Shown here: piece after piece, positions 26,033-34,076 of the stretch
Layout: each line of letters starts with the position of its first letter
Numbering within the stretch: position 1 is the first letter of the stretch
DNA from: Gemmobacter sp964439015
GTDB taxonomy: Bacteria > Pseudomonadota > Alphaproteobacteria > Rhodobacterales > Rhodobacteraceae
Length of the DNA stretch: 64,000 bases
Assembly: GCA_964439015.1 (NCBI GenBank)
Contig: CAYTMV010000003.1
Span: 1 to 64,000 of the forward strand
Reading direction: 5' to 3'
Position numbers and translations under genes: made by a program
Notes under the pieces: model-generated
The model's input: the letters and a program-made list of their open reading frames with translations, nothing else
What the model was told of the DNA's origin: nothing
Database searches by the model: none

Positions 26033-26833
26033 TTACGCGTTCAGGATTTCCAGGGCTGCGGCATGGACCGAGGCGTTGGCCGCTGCCAGGATCTGCCCGC
26101 CCTGCGGCGCGGGACGGCCTTGCCAGTCGGTGACAATCCCACCCGCAGCTTCGATCACCGCGATGGGCGCATGCACGTCGTAGGCCTGCAAGCCGGCCTC
26201 GACGACCAGATCCACCTGCCCCGCAGCGATCAGCGCATAGGCATAGCAATCGGTGCCATAGCGGGTCAGCCGACATTGGCGGGCGAGACGATGAAAGGCC
26301 GTGCCCTCGGCCTCGGTGCCGACCTCGGGGAAGGTGGACATGATCAGACATTCGGACAGGGGCCGGACCGGACGGGTTTTCAGCCCGCGCGGTCCCTGCG
26401 GCCCCAGCATCTCGGCGCGGCCCAGCCCGCCGGCAAACCGCTCGCCTACATAGGGCTGGTCAATCAACCCGTAGATCGGGCCCTGCGCGTCGGCTACCGC
26501 GATCAGCACGCCCCAGGTGGGGGTGCCTGCCAGATAGCTGCGGGTGCCGTCGATGGGGTCCAGCACCCAGGTCAGGCCGGAGGTGCCGGCGGTGCTGCCG
26601 CGCTCTTCGCCAAGGATCGCGTCCTGCGGCCGGGCCTCAGCCAGGATTGCGCGCATCGCATCTTCGGCGGCGCGGTCGGCCACCGTCACCGGATCGAAGC
26701 GGTGGGTCTCCTTGTTCTCGGCATCCAGCCCGCTGCGGAAATGTGCCAGCGTGGCGCTGCGGGCGGCATCAGCCAGCCGGTCGGCCACGGCGATCAGTTC
26801 AGCTTCCAGTGCGGCATCCAGCCTGCGCATCAT
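26033..26833 (-). CDS. hisN: Inositol-monophosphatase-family phosphatase, HisN-like
   Basis: This 266-residue protein is a Mg-dependent phosphatase of the IMPase superfamily: the metal motifs GEERG, DPIDGTRSY and a YDVHAPIAVIEAAGG segment (the late W/YD motif) are all present. The match is closest to HisN-type histidinol-phosphatases, which dephosphorylate histidinol-phosphate in histidine synthesis, though inositol-1-phosphatase activity cannot be excluded. Two consecutive ATGs (26833, 26830) are both possible starts. No other his genes are adjacent. Confidence 0.8.
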   Translation of the reverse strand: MMRRLDAALEAELIAVADRLADAARSATLAHFRSGLDAENKETHRFDPVTVADRAAEDAMRAILAEARPQDAILGEERGSTAGTSGLTWVLDPIDGTRSYLAGTPTWGVLIAVADAQGPIYGLIDQPYVGERFAGGLGRAEMLGPQGPRGLKTRPVRPLSECLIMSTFPEVGTEAEGTAFHRLARQCRLTRYGTDCYAYALIAAGQVDLVVEAGLQAYDVHAPIAVIEAAGGIVTDWQGRPAPQGGQILAAANASVHAAALEILNA

Positions 26834-26908
26834 CCATCCCCTGAAAATGACTTGACCGGCGCTACTCCCGCAAGGGCAGGCCGGTCAAGTCATGTCATGC
26901 AGATGCCT

Positions 26909-27265
26909 TCAGGCCACGTCGCTGAGAACGCGCGCCAGATCGAACAGCCGACGACGCTGTGCCTCGGGGATCGCGTAGTAGGAGCGCACCAGTTCCAGGG
27001 CTTCCTTGTCGGCCAGGATGTCGCCGGTCACTTCGGCCTCGCGCTTGTCGTCGATGCCTTCAAAGAAGAAGGCGATATTCACGCCAAGAGCATCGGCAAT
27101 GTCCCAAAGCCGGGAGGCTGAGACCCGGTTCATGCCGGTTTCGTATTTCTGGATCTGTTGGAACTTGATGCCGACCTTTTCGGCCAGCTGCTGTTGGGTC
27201 ATGCCGACCATCCAGCGGCGATGCCGGATGCGCTTGCCCACATGGGCGTCAACGGGATGCTTCAT
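26909..27265 (-). CDS. XRE/Cro-type regulator, PraR-like
   Basis: This 118-residue regulator has a helix-turn-helix at about residues 12-65 (GKRIRHRRWMVGMTQQQLAE, quoted in part, then FQQIQKYETGMNRVSASRL) and a short C-terminal helical region. It resembles the rhizobial PraR/PhrR family, which govern attachment, biofilm and stress genes. The second of two ATGs (27268, 27265) has better spacing to AGGAGA. An AT-rich intergenic region with a dyad lies upstream and may carry its operator. The target genes are unknown. Confidence 0.85.
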   Translation of the reverse strand: MKHPVDAHVGKRIRHRRWMVGMTQQQLAEKVGIKFQQIQKYETGMNRVSASRLWDIADALGVNIAFFFEGIDDKREAEVTGDILADKEALELVRSYYAIPEAQRRRLFDLARVLSDVA

Positions 27266-27577
27266 CATGTTCTCCTGGGCCGGCCTGACCGGCAAGATTG
27301 ATCGCGCAGAGATAGCACTAATAAGGGTTTTCTACCCTGAGAAATTTTCGCATGAAACGTATCTTTGGATAGAGGTTGAATTTCTCGAAATTTGGACAAG
27401 CCTAGCACGAAATCAACTTTGCCAGATGAAAAAATTCCATATCCAAAATGTGACGTCAAGTCATCTGGCTGCAATCAGAGGGCGTATCAACCGGAGAATC
27501 GACAAGTTGTCGTGAGGGCTAGGCCGGGACCTGGGGCTGCGCTAATCTTGCTGCAGAGCAGCGACAGGAGCTTTGCG
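27266..27577. other. AT-rich divergent intergenic region
   Basis: This stretch of about 310 bases holds no convincing gene. It is far more AT-rich than its surroundings and lies between the divergent XRE regulator and quinone reductase genes. It includes a perfect dyad AATTTC-TC-GAAATT (27379-27392) and a related half-site GAGAAATT (27339-27346). Confidence 0.6.
27379..27392. promoter_or_regulatory. Dyad, possible operator of the XRE regulator
   Basis: The perfect inverted repeat AATTTC-TC-GAAATT lies about 115 bases upstream of the regulator start. A related half-site sits 40 bp nearer that gene. An operator role is inferred from symmetry and position. Confidence 0.35.
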
Positions 27578-28564
27578 ATGCGTGCCTTCCGTGTGGAAAC
27601 CATGGGATCCGCGCCGGCCTTGACCGAGGTGCCGGTGCCGGTGCCGGGGCAGGGCGAGGTGCTGATCCGCGTGGCAGCCTGTGGCCTCAACTTCGCCGAC
27701 CTGCTGATGGTCGAGGGGCGCTATCAGGACACGCCCACAGCGCCCTTTACGCTGGGCATGGAGATTGCCGGGACCGTTGCGGCGGCGGGCGAGGGCGTCA
27801 CGTGCGCGCCGGGGCAGCGGGTCGTGGCCTTTGCCGGGCAGGGCGGGTTGGCCGAATGGGCGGTGGTGGCGGCCGACCGGGTGATTGCCTTGCCGGAAGG
27901 CGTCGATTTTCCCACCGCCGCGGCCTTCCCGATCGCCTATGGCACGGCGCATCTGGCGCTGGCCCATCGTGCGCGATTGACGCCGGGCGAGACCTTGTTC
28001 GTCACGGGTGCCGCGGGCGGCGTGGGCCTGACCGCGGTCGAGATCGGCAAGCGGCTGGGGGCGCGGGTGATCGCCAGCGCGCGGGGGGGCGATAAGCTGG
28101 CGGTGGCGCGGGCGGCGGGGGCTGATGTGGTGATCGACAGCAGCGCGCCCGACCTGCGCGGCGTGCTGAAATCGCTGGGCGGGGTGGATGTGGTCTATGA
28201 CACGGTCGGCGGCGGAGCCTTCATGGAGGCCCTGCGCGCCACCCGGCCCGAAGGTCGTTTGTTGGCCATCGGCTTTGCCGGCGGTGAGGTGCCGCAGGTG
28301 CCGGCCAACCTGTTGCTGGTCAAGAACCTGTCGGTGATCGGCCTTTACTGGGGGGGCTATCTGAACTTTGCGCCCAAGGTGCTGACGGACAGTCTGCGCC
28401 AGCTGCTCGACTGGATCGCCATGGGCGAGTTGCGCCCGCATCTGGGATTGACGCTGCCATTCGCGCGCGCCGCCGAAGGGTTGGAGGCGCTGCGCGACCG
28501 GCGCAGCACGGGCAAGGTGGTCATCACCATGGAAGGGGCGGCGGGGGAAGGGGCGGCGGACTGA
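27578..28564 (+). CDS. Zinc-independent quinone oxidoreductase (MDR family)
   Basis: The 328-residue medium-chain dehydrogenase/reductase has an N-terminal GroES-like domain (VLIRVAACGLNFADLLMVEG, ~residues 30-60) and a Rossmann domain with GAAGGVGLTAVEIG near residue 145. It lacks the zinc-binding cysteines of alcohol dehydrogenases. It fits NADPH:quinone oxidoreductase (QorA/NQO-like), which reduces quinones or unsaturated carbonyls; the substrate is not certain. AGGAG precedes the ATG at 27578. It diverges from the XRE gene. Confidence 0.85.
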   Translation: MRAFRVETMGSAPALTEVPVPVPGQGEVLIRVAACGLNFADLLMVEGRYQDTPTAPFTLGMEIAGTVAAAGEGVTCAPGQRVVAFAGQGGLAEWAVVAADRVIALPEGVDFPTAAAFPIAYGTAHLALAHRARLTPGETLFVTGAAGGVGLTAVEIGKRLGARVIASARGGDKLAVARAAGADVVIDSSAPDLRGVLKSLGGVDVVYDTVGGGAFMEALRATRPEGRLLAIGFAGGEVPQVPANLLLVKNLSVIGLYWGGYLNFAPKVLTDSLRQLLDWIAMGELRPHLGLTLPFARAAEGLEALRDRRSTGKVVITMEGAAGEGAAD

Positions 28565-28630
28565 CGGCTGCGCTGGTCGCGGACCGCAAAAGATGTGTCT
28601 GAGTTGCCAATTTTTCGACCGGCCTTTTCC

Positions 28631-28659
28631 TTGAAAAGCCGGGAACTAATGACGATATT
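28631..28659 (+). promoter_or_regulatory. Candidate sigma-70 promoter of the BI-1 gene
   Basis: TTGAAA at 28631 and GATATT at 28654 are separated by 17 bases, 47 bases before the ATG. A small GGGCG-TTA-CGCCC hairpin (28668-28680) sits in the presumed leader. Confidence 0.35.
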
Positions 28660-28705
28660 TGCCCCAAGGGCGTTACGCCCATGGATGAGACACGGAGGTT
28701 GCACG

Positions 28706-29431
28706 ATGGCCCAATATGGCTACACGCGCGAGATCGGGATCGGCGCCCGTTCCGCCCAGATTGACGAGGGCCTGCGCGCCCATATGAACAAGGTCTATGG
28801 CCTGATGTCGGTGGCAATGCTGGTCACCTTCGCTGTGGCATGGGCCGTCGGCTCCACGCCCGCGCTGGTGGCCGCGATCTTCGGCACCCCGCTGAAATGG
28901 GTGGCAATGTTCCTGCCGCTGGTGATGGTGTTTGCCTTCGGCGCGATGGTCGGTCGGATGTCGGCTGCGGCAGCGCAGCTGTTCTTCTATGTTTTCGCCG
29001 CGGCGATGGGCCTTTCGCTGGCCTCGATCTTTGTGGTGTTTACCGGCACCTCGATCGCCCAGACCTTCCTCGTCACCGCGATCGCCTTCGCCGCGCTCAG
29101 CCTTTACGGCTATACCACCAAGCGTGACCTGTCGGCGATGGGTGCCTTCCTGATCATGGGTCTGGTGGGCCTGATCGTGGCCTCTATCGTGAACATCTTC
29201 CTCGCCTCCTCGGCGCTGGCCTTCGCGATCTCGGTCATCGGTGTGCTGATCTTTGCGGGCCTGACGGCCTGGGATACGCAGAACATCAAGAACATCTATA
29301 TCCAGCACGCCATGCATGGCGATCAGGAATGGCTGGGCAAGGCTGCCGTGATGGGTGCGCTGAACCTCTACATGGACTTCATCAACCTGTTCATGTTCCT
29401 GCTTCAGTTCATGGGCCAGCAGCGCGAGTGA
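28706..29431 (+). CDS. Bax-inhibitor-1/YccA family membrane protein
   Basis: This 241-residue protein has an N-terminal cytoplasmic segment of about 35 residues and then seven hydrophobic helices. The family pattern is seen in LTAWDTQNIKNIY and in the late LNLYMDFINLFMFLLQ. BI-1/YccA proteins are membrane proteins that in bacteria modulate FtsH proteolysis or act as calcium leak channels. CGGAGG precedes the ATG at 28706. A strong terminator follows. Confidence 0.9.
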   Translation: MAQYGYTREIGIGARSAQIDEGLRAHMNKVYGLMSVAMLVTFAVAWAVGSTPALVAAIFGTPLKWVAMFLPLVMVFAFGAMVGRMSAAAAQLFFYVFAAAMGLSLASIFVVFTGTSIAQTFLVTAIAFAALSLYGYTTKRDLSAMGAFLIMGLVGLIVASIVNIFLASSALAFAISVIGVLIFAGLTAWDTQNIKNIYIQHAMHGDQEWLGKAAVMGALNLYMDFINLFMFLLQFMGQQRE

Positions 29432-29454
29432 TCGCTGTCCCAGACGCAATGACC

Positions 29455-29482
29455 AAAGGGCCGCACTGAGTGCGGCCCTTTT
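29455..29482 (+). terminator. Rho-independent terminator after the BI-1 gene
   Basis: The hairpin GGGCCGCAC-TGA-GTGCGGCCC is followed by TTTTCTTTT. Confidence 0.9.
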
Positions 29483-29534
29483 CTTTTCCTGGGCTGGCAA
29501 GGGCGGGCAGCAGCAGCCCGCCTGCGGTCCAAAT

Positions 29535-29563
29535 GCAAAAGGCCGCGCCAGATGGCACGGCCC
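29535..29563 (-). terminator. Terminator of rpmG
   Basis: On the minus strand GGCCGTGCC-ATCT-GGCGCGGCC forms a hairpin followed by TTTTGCATTT, 25 bases after the rpmG stop codon. Confidence 0.75.
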
Positions 29564-29587
29564 TGCATTGATGCGGGACGGCAGATC

Positions 29588-29755
29588 TTACTTGATCTTG
29601 CCTTCCTTGTATTCGACATGCTCACGCTTGACCGGGTCGTATTTACGCACGGTCATCTTTTCGGTCATCGTGCGGGCATTCTTCTTGGTCACATAGAAGT
29701 GCCCGGTGCCCGCCGTCGAGTTCAGACGGATCTTGATCGTCGTCGGCTTCGCCAT
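29588..29755 (-). CDS. rpmG: 50S ribosomal protein L33
   Basis: This 55-residue protein begins MAKPTTIKIRLNSTAGTGH and ends with REHVEYKEGKIK, the alphaproteobacterial L33 pattern. It lacks the CxxC zinc motifs, so it is the zinc-independent form. AGGAGA precedes the ATG at 29755. L33 sits near the E site of the large ribosomal subunit. It is transcribed alone with its own terminator. Confidence 0.95.
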   Translation of the reverse strand: MAKPTTIKIRLNSTAGTGHFYVTKKNARTMTEKMTVRKYDPVKREHVEYKEGKIK

Positions 29756-29888
29756 GGTCGTCTCTCCTGCATCCGGGGGCCAGCGGTGCCATCCGGGTCA
29801 AATCCTTGTAGCCTGCCTTTTACGGATGATGGCGACGGAGTCAACAGCCAAACCGTCAAATTGCCTTTCCGAAGTGCATCGGCAGATT

Positions 29889-29912
29889 CCACAGGCGCGG
29901 TTGCGCCTGTGG
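29889..29912 (-). terminator. Perfect 10-bp hairpin after the DUF533 gene
   Basis: CCACAGGCGC-GGTT-GCGCCTGTGG is a perfect stem about 37 bases after the DUF533 stop codon. No T-run follows, so the terminator role is uncertain. Confidence 0.45.
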
Positions 29913-29948
29913 ATTGGGTATTTGGGTCATGGTGAGGGCAAGGGCCGC

Positions 29949-30659
29949 TCAGACCGTCGGTTTGCCCATGCTGGCATGGATCGCCGCGATCTTGTCGGGG
30001 GACAGTTGCAAGCCCTGCGCCAATTGCTTGAGGAAGTGTCTCTCGGCCTCGGTATCGACGGCGATCGTCATCAGCGCGGCGGAATAGACCTGTGCCGCAG
30101 CGGTGGCGCTGGTGTCGCTGACCAGGGCTGCGATATCCAGCGGCGCGTCCAGCTCGGCGCTGACAAAGGCCACTTCCTCCTCGGAGGCGTCCTTGAGGTG
30201 GTCCAGCAGCCGGGCGCGTTCGTTCGGGTCGATCACGCCGTCAGACTTGGCCGCAGCGATCATGGCCCGGATCATCAGTCGGGCGTGCTGTTCGGCCATG
30301 GCGCCGGCTGGCGTGCCACCGGTCAACGATTCCATGATCCCGGCCATGCTCGAGGCACCGGCACTGGCCGCCCCCGTCAGTGCGCCGAACAGCGCCCCCA
30401 GACCAGCCTGCGTCGATTCGGTCGCCTCGGCCGCGCCGCCGCCCATCTTGCCCATCATGTTGCGGATCATCGCCTGATCCACGGGCAGGCCCATCTTCTG
30501 CGCCATCGCGCCCAGTTGATCGGCCATGCCGCCCTGATCGCCCGCGCCGCGCATGGCCTTGGTCAGCCCGTCGACGCCGCCCATCTGCTTGACCTTGTCC
30601 GCCCCGCGCGCTGCGGCAAACCCCACGGCCAGAGTGGCCAGTGTCTTGATGAAACTCAT
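29949..30659 (-). CDS. TerB-like / DUF533 protein
   Basis: The 236-residue protein starts MSFIKTLATLAVG after AAGGAG. A Gly/Met/Ala-rich middle (residues ~60-125) is followed by a helical TerB-like domain at about 130-236 (ARLMIRAMIAAAKSDGVIDPNERARL, quoted as parts; the motif AAKSDGVID matches the TerB metal-binding signature). YebE-type DUF533 proteins are inner-membrane-linked with unknown function and respond to envelope stress in enterobacteria. It is separate from guaD by 76 bases. Confidence 0.8.
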   Translation of the reverse strand: MSFIKTLATLAVGFAAARGADKVKQMGGVDGLTKAMRGAGDQGGMADQLGAMAQKMGLPVDQAMIRNMMGKMGGGAAEATESTQAGLGALFGALTGAASAGASSMAGIMESLTGGTPAGAMAEQHARLMIRAMIAAAKSDGVIDPNERARLLDHLKDASEEEVAFVSAELDAPLDIAALVSDTSATAAAQVYSAALMTIAVDTEAERHFLKQLAQGLQLSPDKIAAIHASMGKPTV

Positions 30660-30735
30660 GTCACTCTCCTTCGCCAGATGGAGAGAGGCTAACCGATTCT
30701 GCGCAACATGGGGATGAAATCCGCGGCTGCCGCCA

Positions 30736-32019
30736 TCATTTCCGCCGTTTGCCGCCGATCCAGACCCCGGCAATCGCCCGGTCGTCGCCCATCATCACCG
30801 TGGGAAACAGCGCCTGCCAGATATCCTGCGCCCGTGCGGCGGCCTGGGTGATGGAGGGCGTCGAGGCCAGATCGACCGCGATCAGGTCCGCCTCCATCCC
30901 CGGGGCGATATTGCCGACCCGGTCCTCGGCCAGCAGCGCGCGGGCAGAGCCTTGGGTTGCCAGCCACCATAGCGCGGCCGGGTGCAGGGCATGGTGGCGC
31001 AACTGGGCGATCTCATAGGCCGCGGCCATGGTGCGCAGCATCGAAAAGCTGGAGCCACCGCCAGTATCGGTCGCAAGGCCGATCCGCAGCCCGGTCTGTG
31101 CCAGCCCCGCCGCATCGAACAGGCCGGAGCCGATGAAGCTGTTGGAGGTGGGGCAATGCACCAGACCGGCGCCGGTTTCGGTCAGCCGGGCCACTTCGCG
31201 CGGGCGCAGGTGGATGGCGTGGCCATAGACCGCGCCGCGCCCCAGCAGGCCAAACCGCTCGTATGTGTCGAGATAATCGCGCGCCCAGGGGTAAAGGCCG
31301 TGCATCCAGGCGATTTCGTCCACCTGCTCGGACAGATGGGTCTGCATCAGGCAGGTCGGGTTTTCAGCCCATAGGCTGCCCAATGCCTCCAGCTGCGCCT
31401 CGGTCGAGGTGGGCGAGAAGCGCGGGGTGATGACGTAAGACAGCCGGTCGCGCCCATGCCAGCGGGCGATCAGCGCCGCCGACTCGTCATGGGCCGCCTG
31501 TGCGGTGTCGCGCAGAAAGGGCGGCGCGGTGTCGCGATCCATGCAGGTGCGCCCGGCCCAGATCCGCTGGCCGCGGGCCTGCGCCGCCTGCATCAGCGCA
31601 TCGACGGATTGCGGGTGGATGGTGCAATAGCTGCAGACCGAGGTGGTGCCATGCGCCGCCGTCAGATCGAGATACCGGGCGGCGATGGTCGCGGCATAGG
31701 CGGGATCGGCAAAGCGCGCTTCTTCGGGGAAGGTATAGAGGTTCAGCCAGTCGATCAGCCGCTTGCCCCAGCTGGCGATGATCGCGGTCTGCGGATAATG
31801 GGCGTGGGCGTCGATGAACCCGGCCGAAATCAGGTGCCGGCCCATATCGGTCACGCGGGCGGCCGGGTAATCGCGGCGCAGCACCTCGGCCGGGCCGGTC
31901 GCGCGGATCACGCCGCCCTCGATCGCCACAGCGCCATGGCTTTCGATCCGCGCGGCGGACGGGCCTTCGATCATCGCATCGCCGGTGAAGGACAGCACCT
32001 GCCCCAGGATAAGTTCCAT
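30736..32019 (-). CDS. guaD: Guanine deaminase
   Basis: This 427-residue amidohydrolase converts guanine to xanthine. Family motifs are GFIDAHAHYPQT (first two zinc histidines), CLMQTHLSEQVDEI, YGHAIHL and ATDTGGGSSFSM, where the Asp binds zinc. Length fits bacterial GuaD. AGGAGGCG lies before the ATG. It diverges from mgtE. No other purine-catabolic genes are adjacent in the window. Confidence 0.9.
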   Translation of the reverse strand: MELILGQVLSFTGDAMIEGPSAARIESHGAVAIEGGVIRATGPAEVLRRDYPAARVTDMGRHLISAGFIDAHAHYPQTAIIASWGKRLIDWLNLYTFPEEARFADPAYAATIAARYLDLTAAHGTTSVCSYCTIHPQSVDALMQAAQARGQRIWAGRTCMDRDTAPPFLRDTAQAAHDESAALIARWHGRDRLSYVITPRFSPTSTEAQLEALGSLWAENPTCLMQTHLSEQVDEIAWMHGLYPWARDYLDTYERFGLLGRGAVYGHAIHLRPREVARLTETGAGLVHCPTSNSFIGSGLFDAAGLAQTGLRIGLATDTGGGSSFSMLRTMAAAYEIAQLRHHALHPAALWWLATQGSARALLAEDRVGNIAPGMEADLIAVDLASTPSITQAAARAQDIWQALFPTVMMGDDRAIAGVWIGGKRRK

Positions 32020-32148
32020 CCGCGCCTCCTGTTTCGAGCCAACCTAAAGGCAAAACGCTGCGCGGTAAATTTCTGCGCCACCCTGTTTTCTGCAGGCAGG
32101 CTCCGCTAAGGTCGCTGCAAATCGCGACGCTGGCGGCGCGGGGGGGCA

Positions 32149-33528
32149 ATGGCAGATTATCCGGCATATGAGCGCGAGGGCGAGGACGAGGCGGCCGCCG
32201 CACGTCTGGCCGCCGTGCGCGTGGCGGTTGAGGCGGGGGATGCGGTCGTGCTGGCGGCCTTGCTGGAGCCGTTGCACGCCGCTGACGTGGCCGACCTGCT
32301 GGAGCAGGTATCGGGCACCGAACGCCGCGCGCTGCTGGCCCTCTATTCGCCCGAGATCGACGGCGACATCCTGTCCGAGATCGACGAATCGATCCGCGAA
32401 GAGGTGATCGAATCGCTGCCCGCCGCCGTTCTGGCCGAGGCGGTGCGCGAGTTGGACACCGATGACGTGGTCGACATCCTTGAGGATATCGAGGATGCGG
32501 GCCAGCAACAGGCGATTCTGGGCGCGCTGGAGGATGCCGACCGGGTGGCGGTCGAACGCGCGCTGTCTTATCCCGAATATTCCGCCGGCCGTCTGATGCA
32601 GCGCGAGGTGGTGCTGGCGCCCGGTCATTGGACCGTGGGCGAGACCATCGACTATCTGCGCGAGGCAGAGCATCTGCCCGACCAGTTCTATCACGTGATT
32701 CTGGTCGACCCGCGGATGAAGCCCGTGGGCTACGTCACGCTGGGGCGGGTGCTGTCCTCGCGGCGCGATGTGCCGCTGAGCGAGATCACCGAAGACAGTT
32801 TCCGCACCGTTTCCGCGACCGAGGCCGAATCCGAGGTGGCGTGGATCTTCAATCAATATCACCTGATATCCTGCCCGGTGGTGGATGAGGCCGGGCGGCT
32901 GGTGGGGGTCATCACCATCGACGACGCCATGAACGTGCTGGACGAGGAGCATGAGGAAGACATGTTGCGTCTGGCGGGTGTGGGCGACGAGGCCTCGGTG
33001 CTGGATGGACCGGTCGAGACCATGCGCCAGCGGCTGCCCTGGCTGGTCATCAACCTGTTCACGGCTTCGCTGTCGGCGCTGGTGATCTCGCAGTTCCAGA
33101 ACACCATCGCGGCATTGGTGGCGCTGGCGGCACTGATGCCCATTGTCGCCTCGACCGGGGGGATTGCGGGCACGCAATCGCTGGCGGTGGCGGTGCGGGC
33201 GCTGGCCACGCGCGACCTGACGCGGGCCAATGCCCGCCGCGTGGTGCTGCGCGAGGTGGCGGTGGGGGCGATGAACGGGCTGGCGCTGGCGCTGATTCTT
33301 GGCGGGGCAGGCGCGCTGTTGTTTGCAGACTGGCATCTGGGTGCGGTGCTGGCTGGGGCGATGGTGGTGAACCAGATCGTCGCCGGGCTGGGCGGGGTGC
33401 TGGTGCCGCTGACGCTGGAACGGTTTGGCCTCGACCCGGCGCTGGCCTCTGGCACGTTTGTCACCACGCTGACCGATGTGATGGGGTTCTTTGCCTTTCT
33501 GGGGTTGGCCACGATGGTGCTGCTGTGA
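32149..33528 (+). CDS. mgtE: Magnesium transporter MgtE
   Basis: This 459-residue protein has the full MgtE plan: a MgtE_N superhelical domain (~residues 30-130), a CBS pair (~135-255) that senses cytosolic magnesium, and five C-terminal membrane helices (~285-459), with the pore segment PIVASTGGIAGTQSLAV. It imports Mg2+ through the inner membrane. GGGGGGG lies close to the ATG. No magnesium riboswitch was recognised in the 129-base leader. The next gene starts inside its stop codon. Confidence 0.93.
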   Translation: MADYPAYEREGEDEAAAARLAAVRVAVEAGDAVVLAALLEPLHAADVADLLEQVSGTERRALLALYSPEIDGDILSEIDESIREEVIESLPAAVLAEAVRELDTDDVVDILEDIEDAGQQQAILGALEDADRVAVERALSYPEYSAGRLMQREVVLAPGHWTVGETIDYLREAEHLPDQFYHVILVDPRMKPVGYVTLGRVLSSRRDVPLSEITEDSFRTVSATEAESEVAWIFNQYHLISCPVVDEAGRLVGVITIDDAMNVLDEEHEEDMLRLAGVGDEASVLDGPVETMRQRLPWLVINLFTASLSALVISQFQNTIAALVALAALMPIVASTGGIAGTQSLAVAVRALATRDLTRANARRVVLREVAVGAMNGLALALILGGAGALLFADWHLGAVLAGAMVVNQIVAGLGGVLVPLTLERFGLDPALASGTFVTTLTDVMGFFAFLGLATMVLL

Positions 33529-34073
33529 CCTTGACCGAAAAGAAGGCCGAGGCCCGCAAGGCGGCCTTTGCCGCGCGCAAGGCGGCCTTTGCCGCAGGGC
33601 AGGGCGCAGCTGCGCGCCATTTGCAGGATTTCCTTGCCGCCCATGCCGGCAAGGCCCTGGCAGGCTATATGCCGATGCGGACCGAGATCGACCCGCTGCC
33701 GGCGATGGCCGCGCATCAGGGGCCGGTGGGCGTGCCGGTGATCCTCGGGCCGGGGCAGCCGCTGAAGTTTCGGCAATGGTCGCCCGAGGCGCCGATGGTG
33801 GCTGGCGACTTTGGCGCGTTGATCCCGCAAAGCGGCGACTGGATCGAGCCGGAGGTGGTGATCGTGCCGCTGGTGGCCTTTGATGCGCGCGGCTATCGGC
33901 TGGGCTATGGCGGCGGCTTTTACGACCGCACGCTGGAGGGCCTGCGCGCCAAGCGTCCGACGTTGGCGGTGGGCTTTGCCTTTGCCGCGCAGGAAATGCC
34001 GCAGGTGCCGATCGAGGCCACGGATCAGCCGCTGGATGCCATCGTCACCGAGGATGGCATCCGGCTGTTCTGA
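33525..34073 (+). CDS. 5-formyltetrahydrofolate cyclo-ligase
   Basis: The 182-residue protein (MTHFS) converts 5-formyl-THF to 5,10-methenyl-THF with ATP. Family motifs are VPLVAFDARGYRLGYGGGFYDR (quoted in part) and an N-terminal basic helix. The start is a GTG that overlaps the mgtE stop codon (GTGA), indicating coupling. The N-terminal helix contains a 21-bp tandem duplication encoding RKAAFAA twice. Confidence 0.88.
   Translation: MTLTEKKAEARKAAFAARKAAFAAGQGAAARHLQDFLAAHAGKALAGYMPMRTEIDPLPAMAAHQGPVGVPVILGPGQPLKFRQWSPEAPMVAGDFGALIPQSGDWIEPEVVIVPLVAFDARGYRLGYGGGFYDRTLEGLRAKRPTLAVGFAFAAQEMPQVPIEATDQPLDAIVTEDGIRLF
33555..33596. repeat. 21-bp tandem duplication inside the cyclo-ligase gene
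   Basis: Two tandem 21-bp units start with CGCAAGGCGGCCTTTGCCGC and differ only at the last base. Being a multiple of three, the duplication keeps the frame and extends the N-terminal helix by seven residues. Confidence 0.85.
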
Positions 34074-34076
34074 CCG

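Noticed and set aside
28643..28674. GGAAC ... CGTT as an EcfG-type stress promoter of the BI-1 gene
   Set aside because: The spacing between the two elements is about 23 bases, too long for the GGAAC-N16/17-CGTT consensus; a sigma-70-like pair fits better.
32020..32148. Possible magnesium riboswitch before mgtE
   Set aside because: The 129-base gap is shared with the divergent guaD promoter and shows no M-box-like conserved segments that I can recognise.
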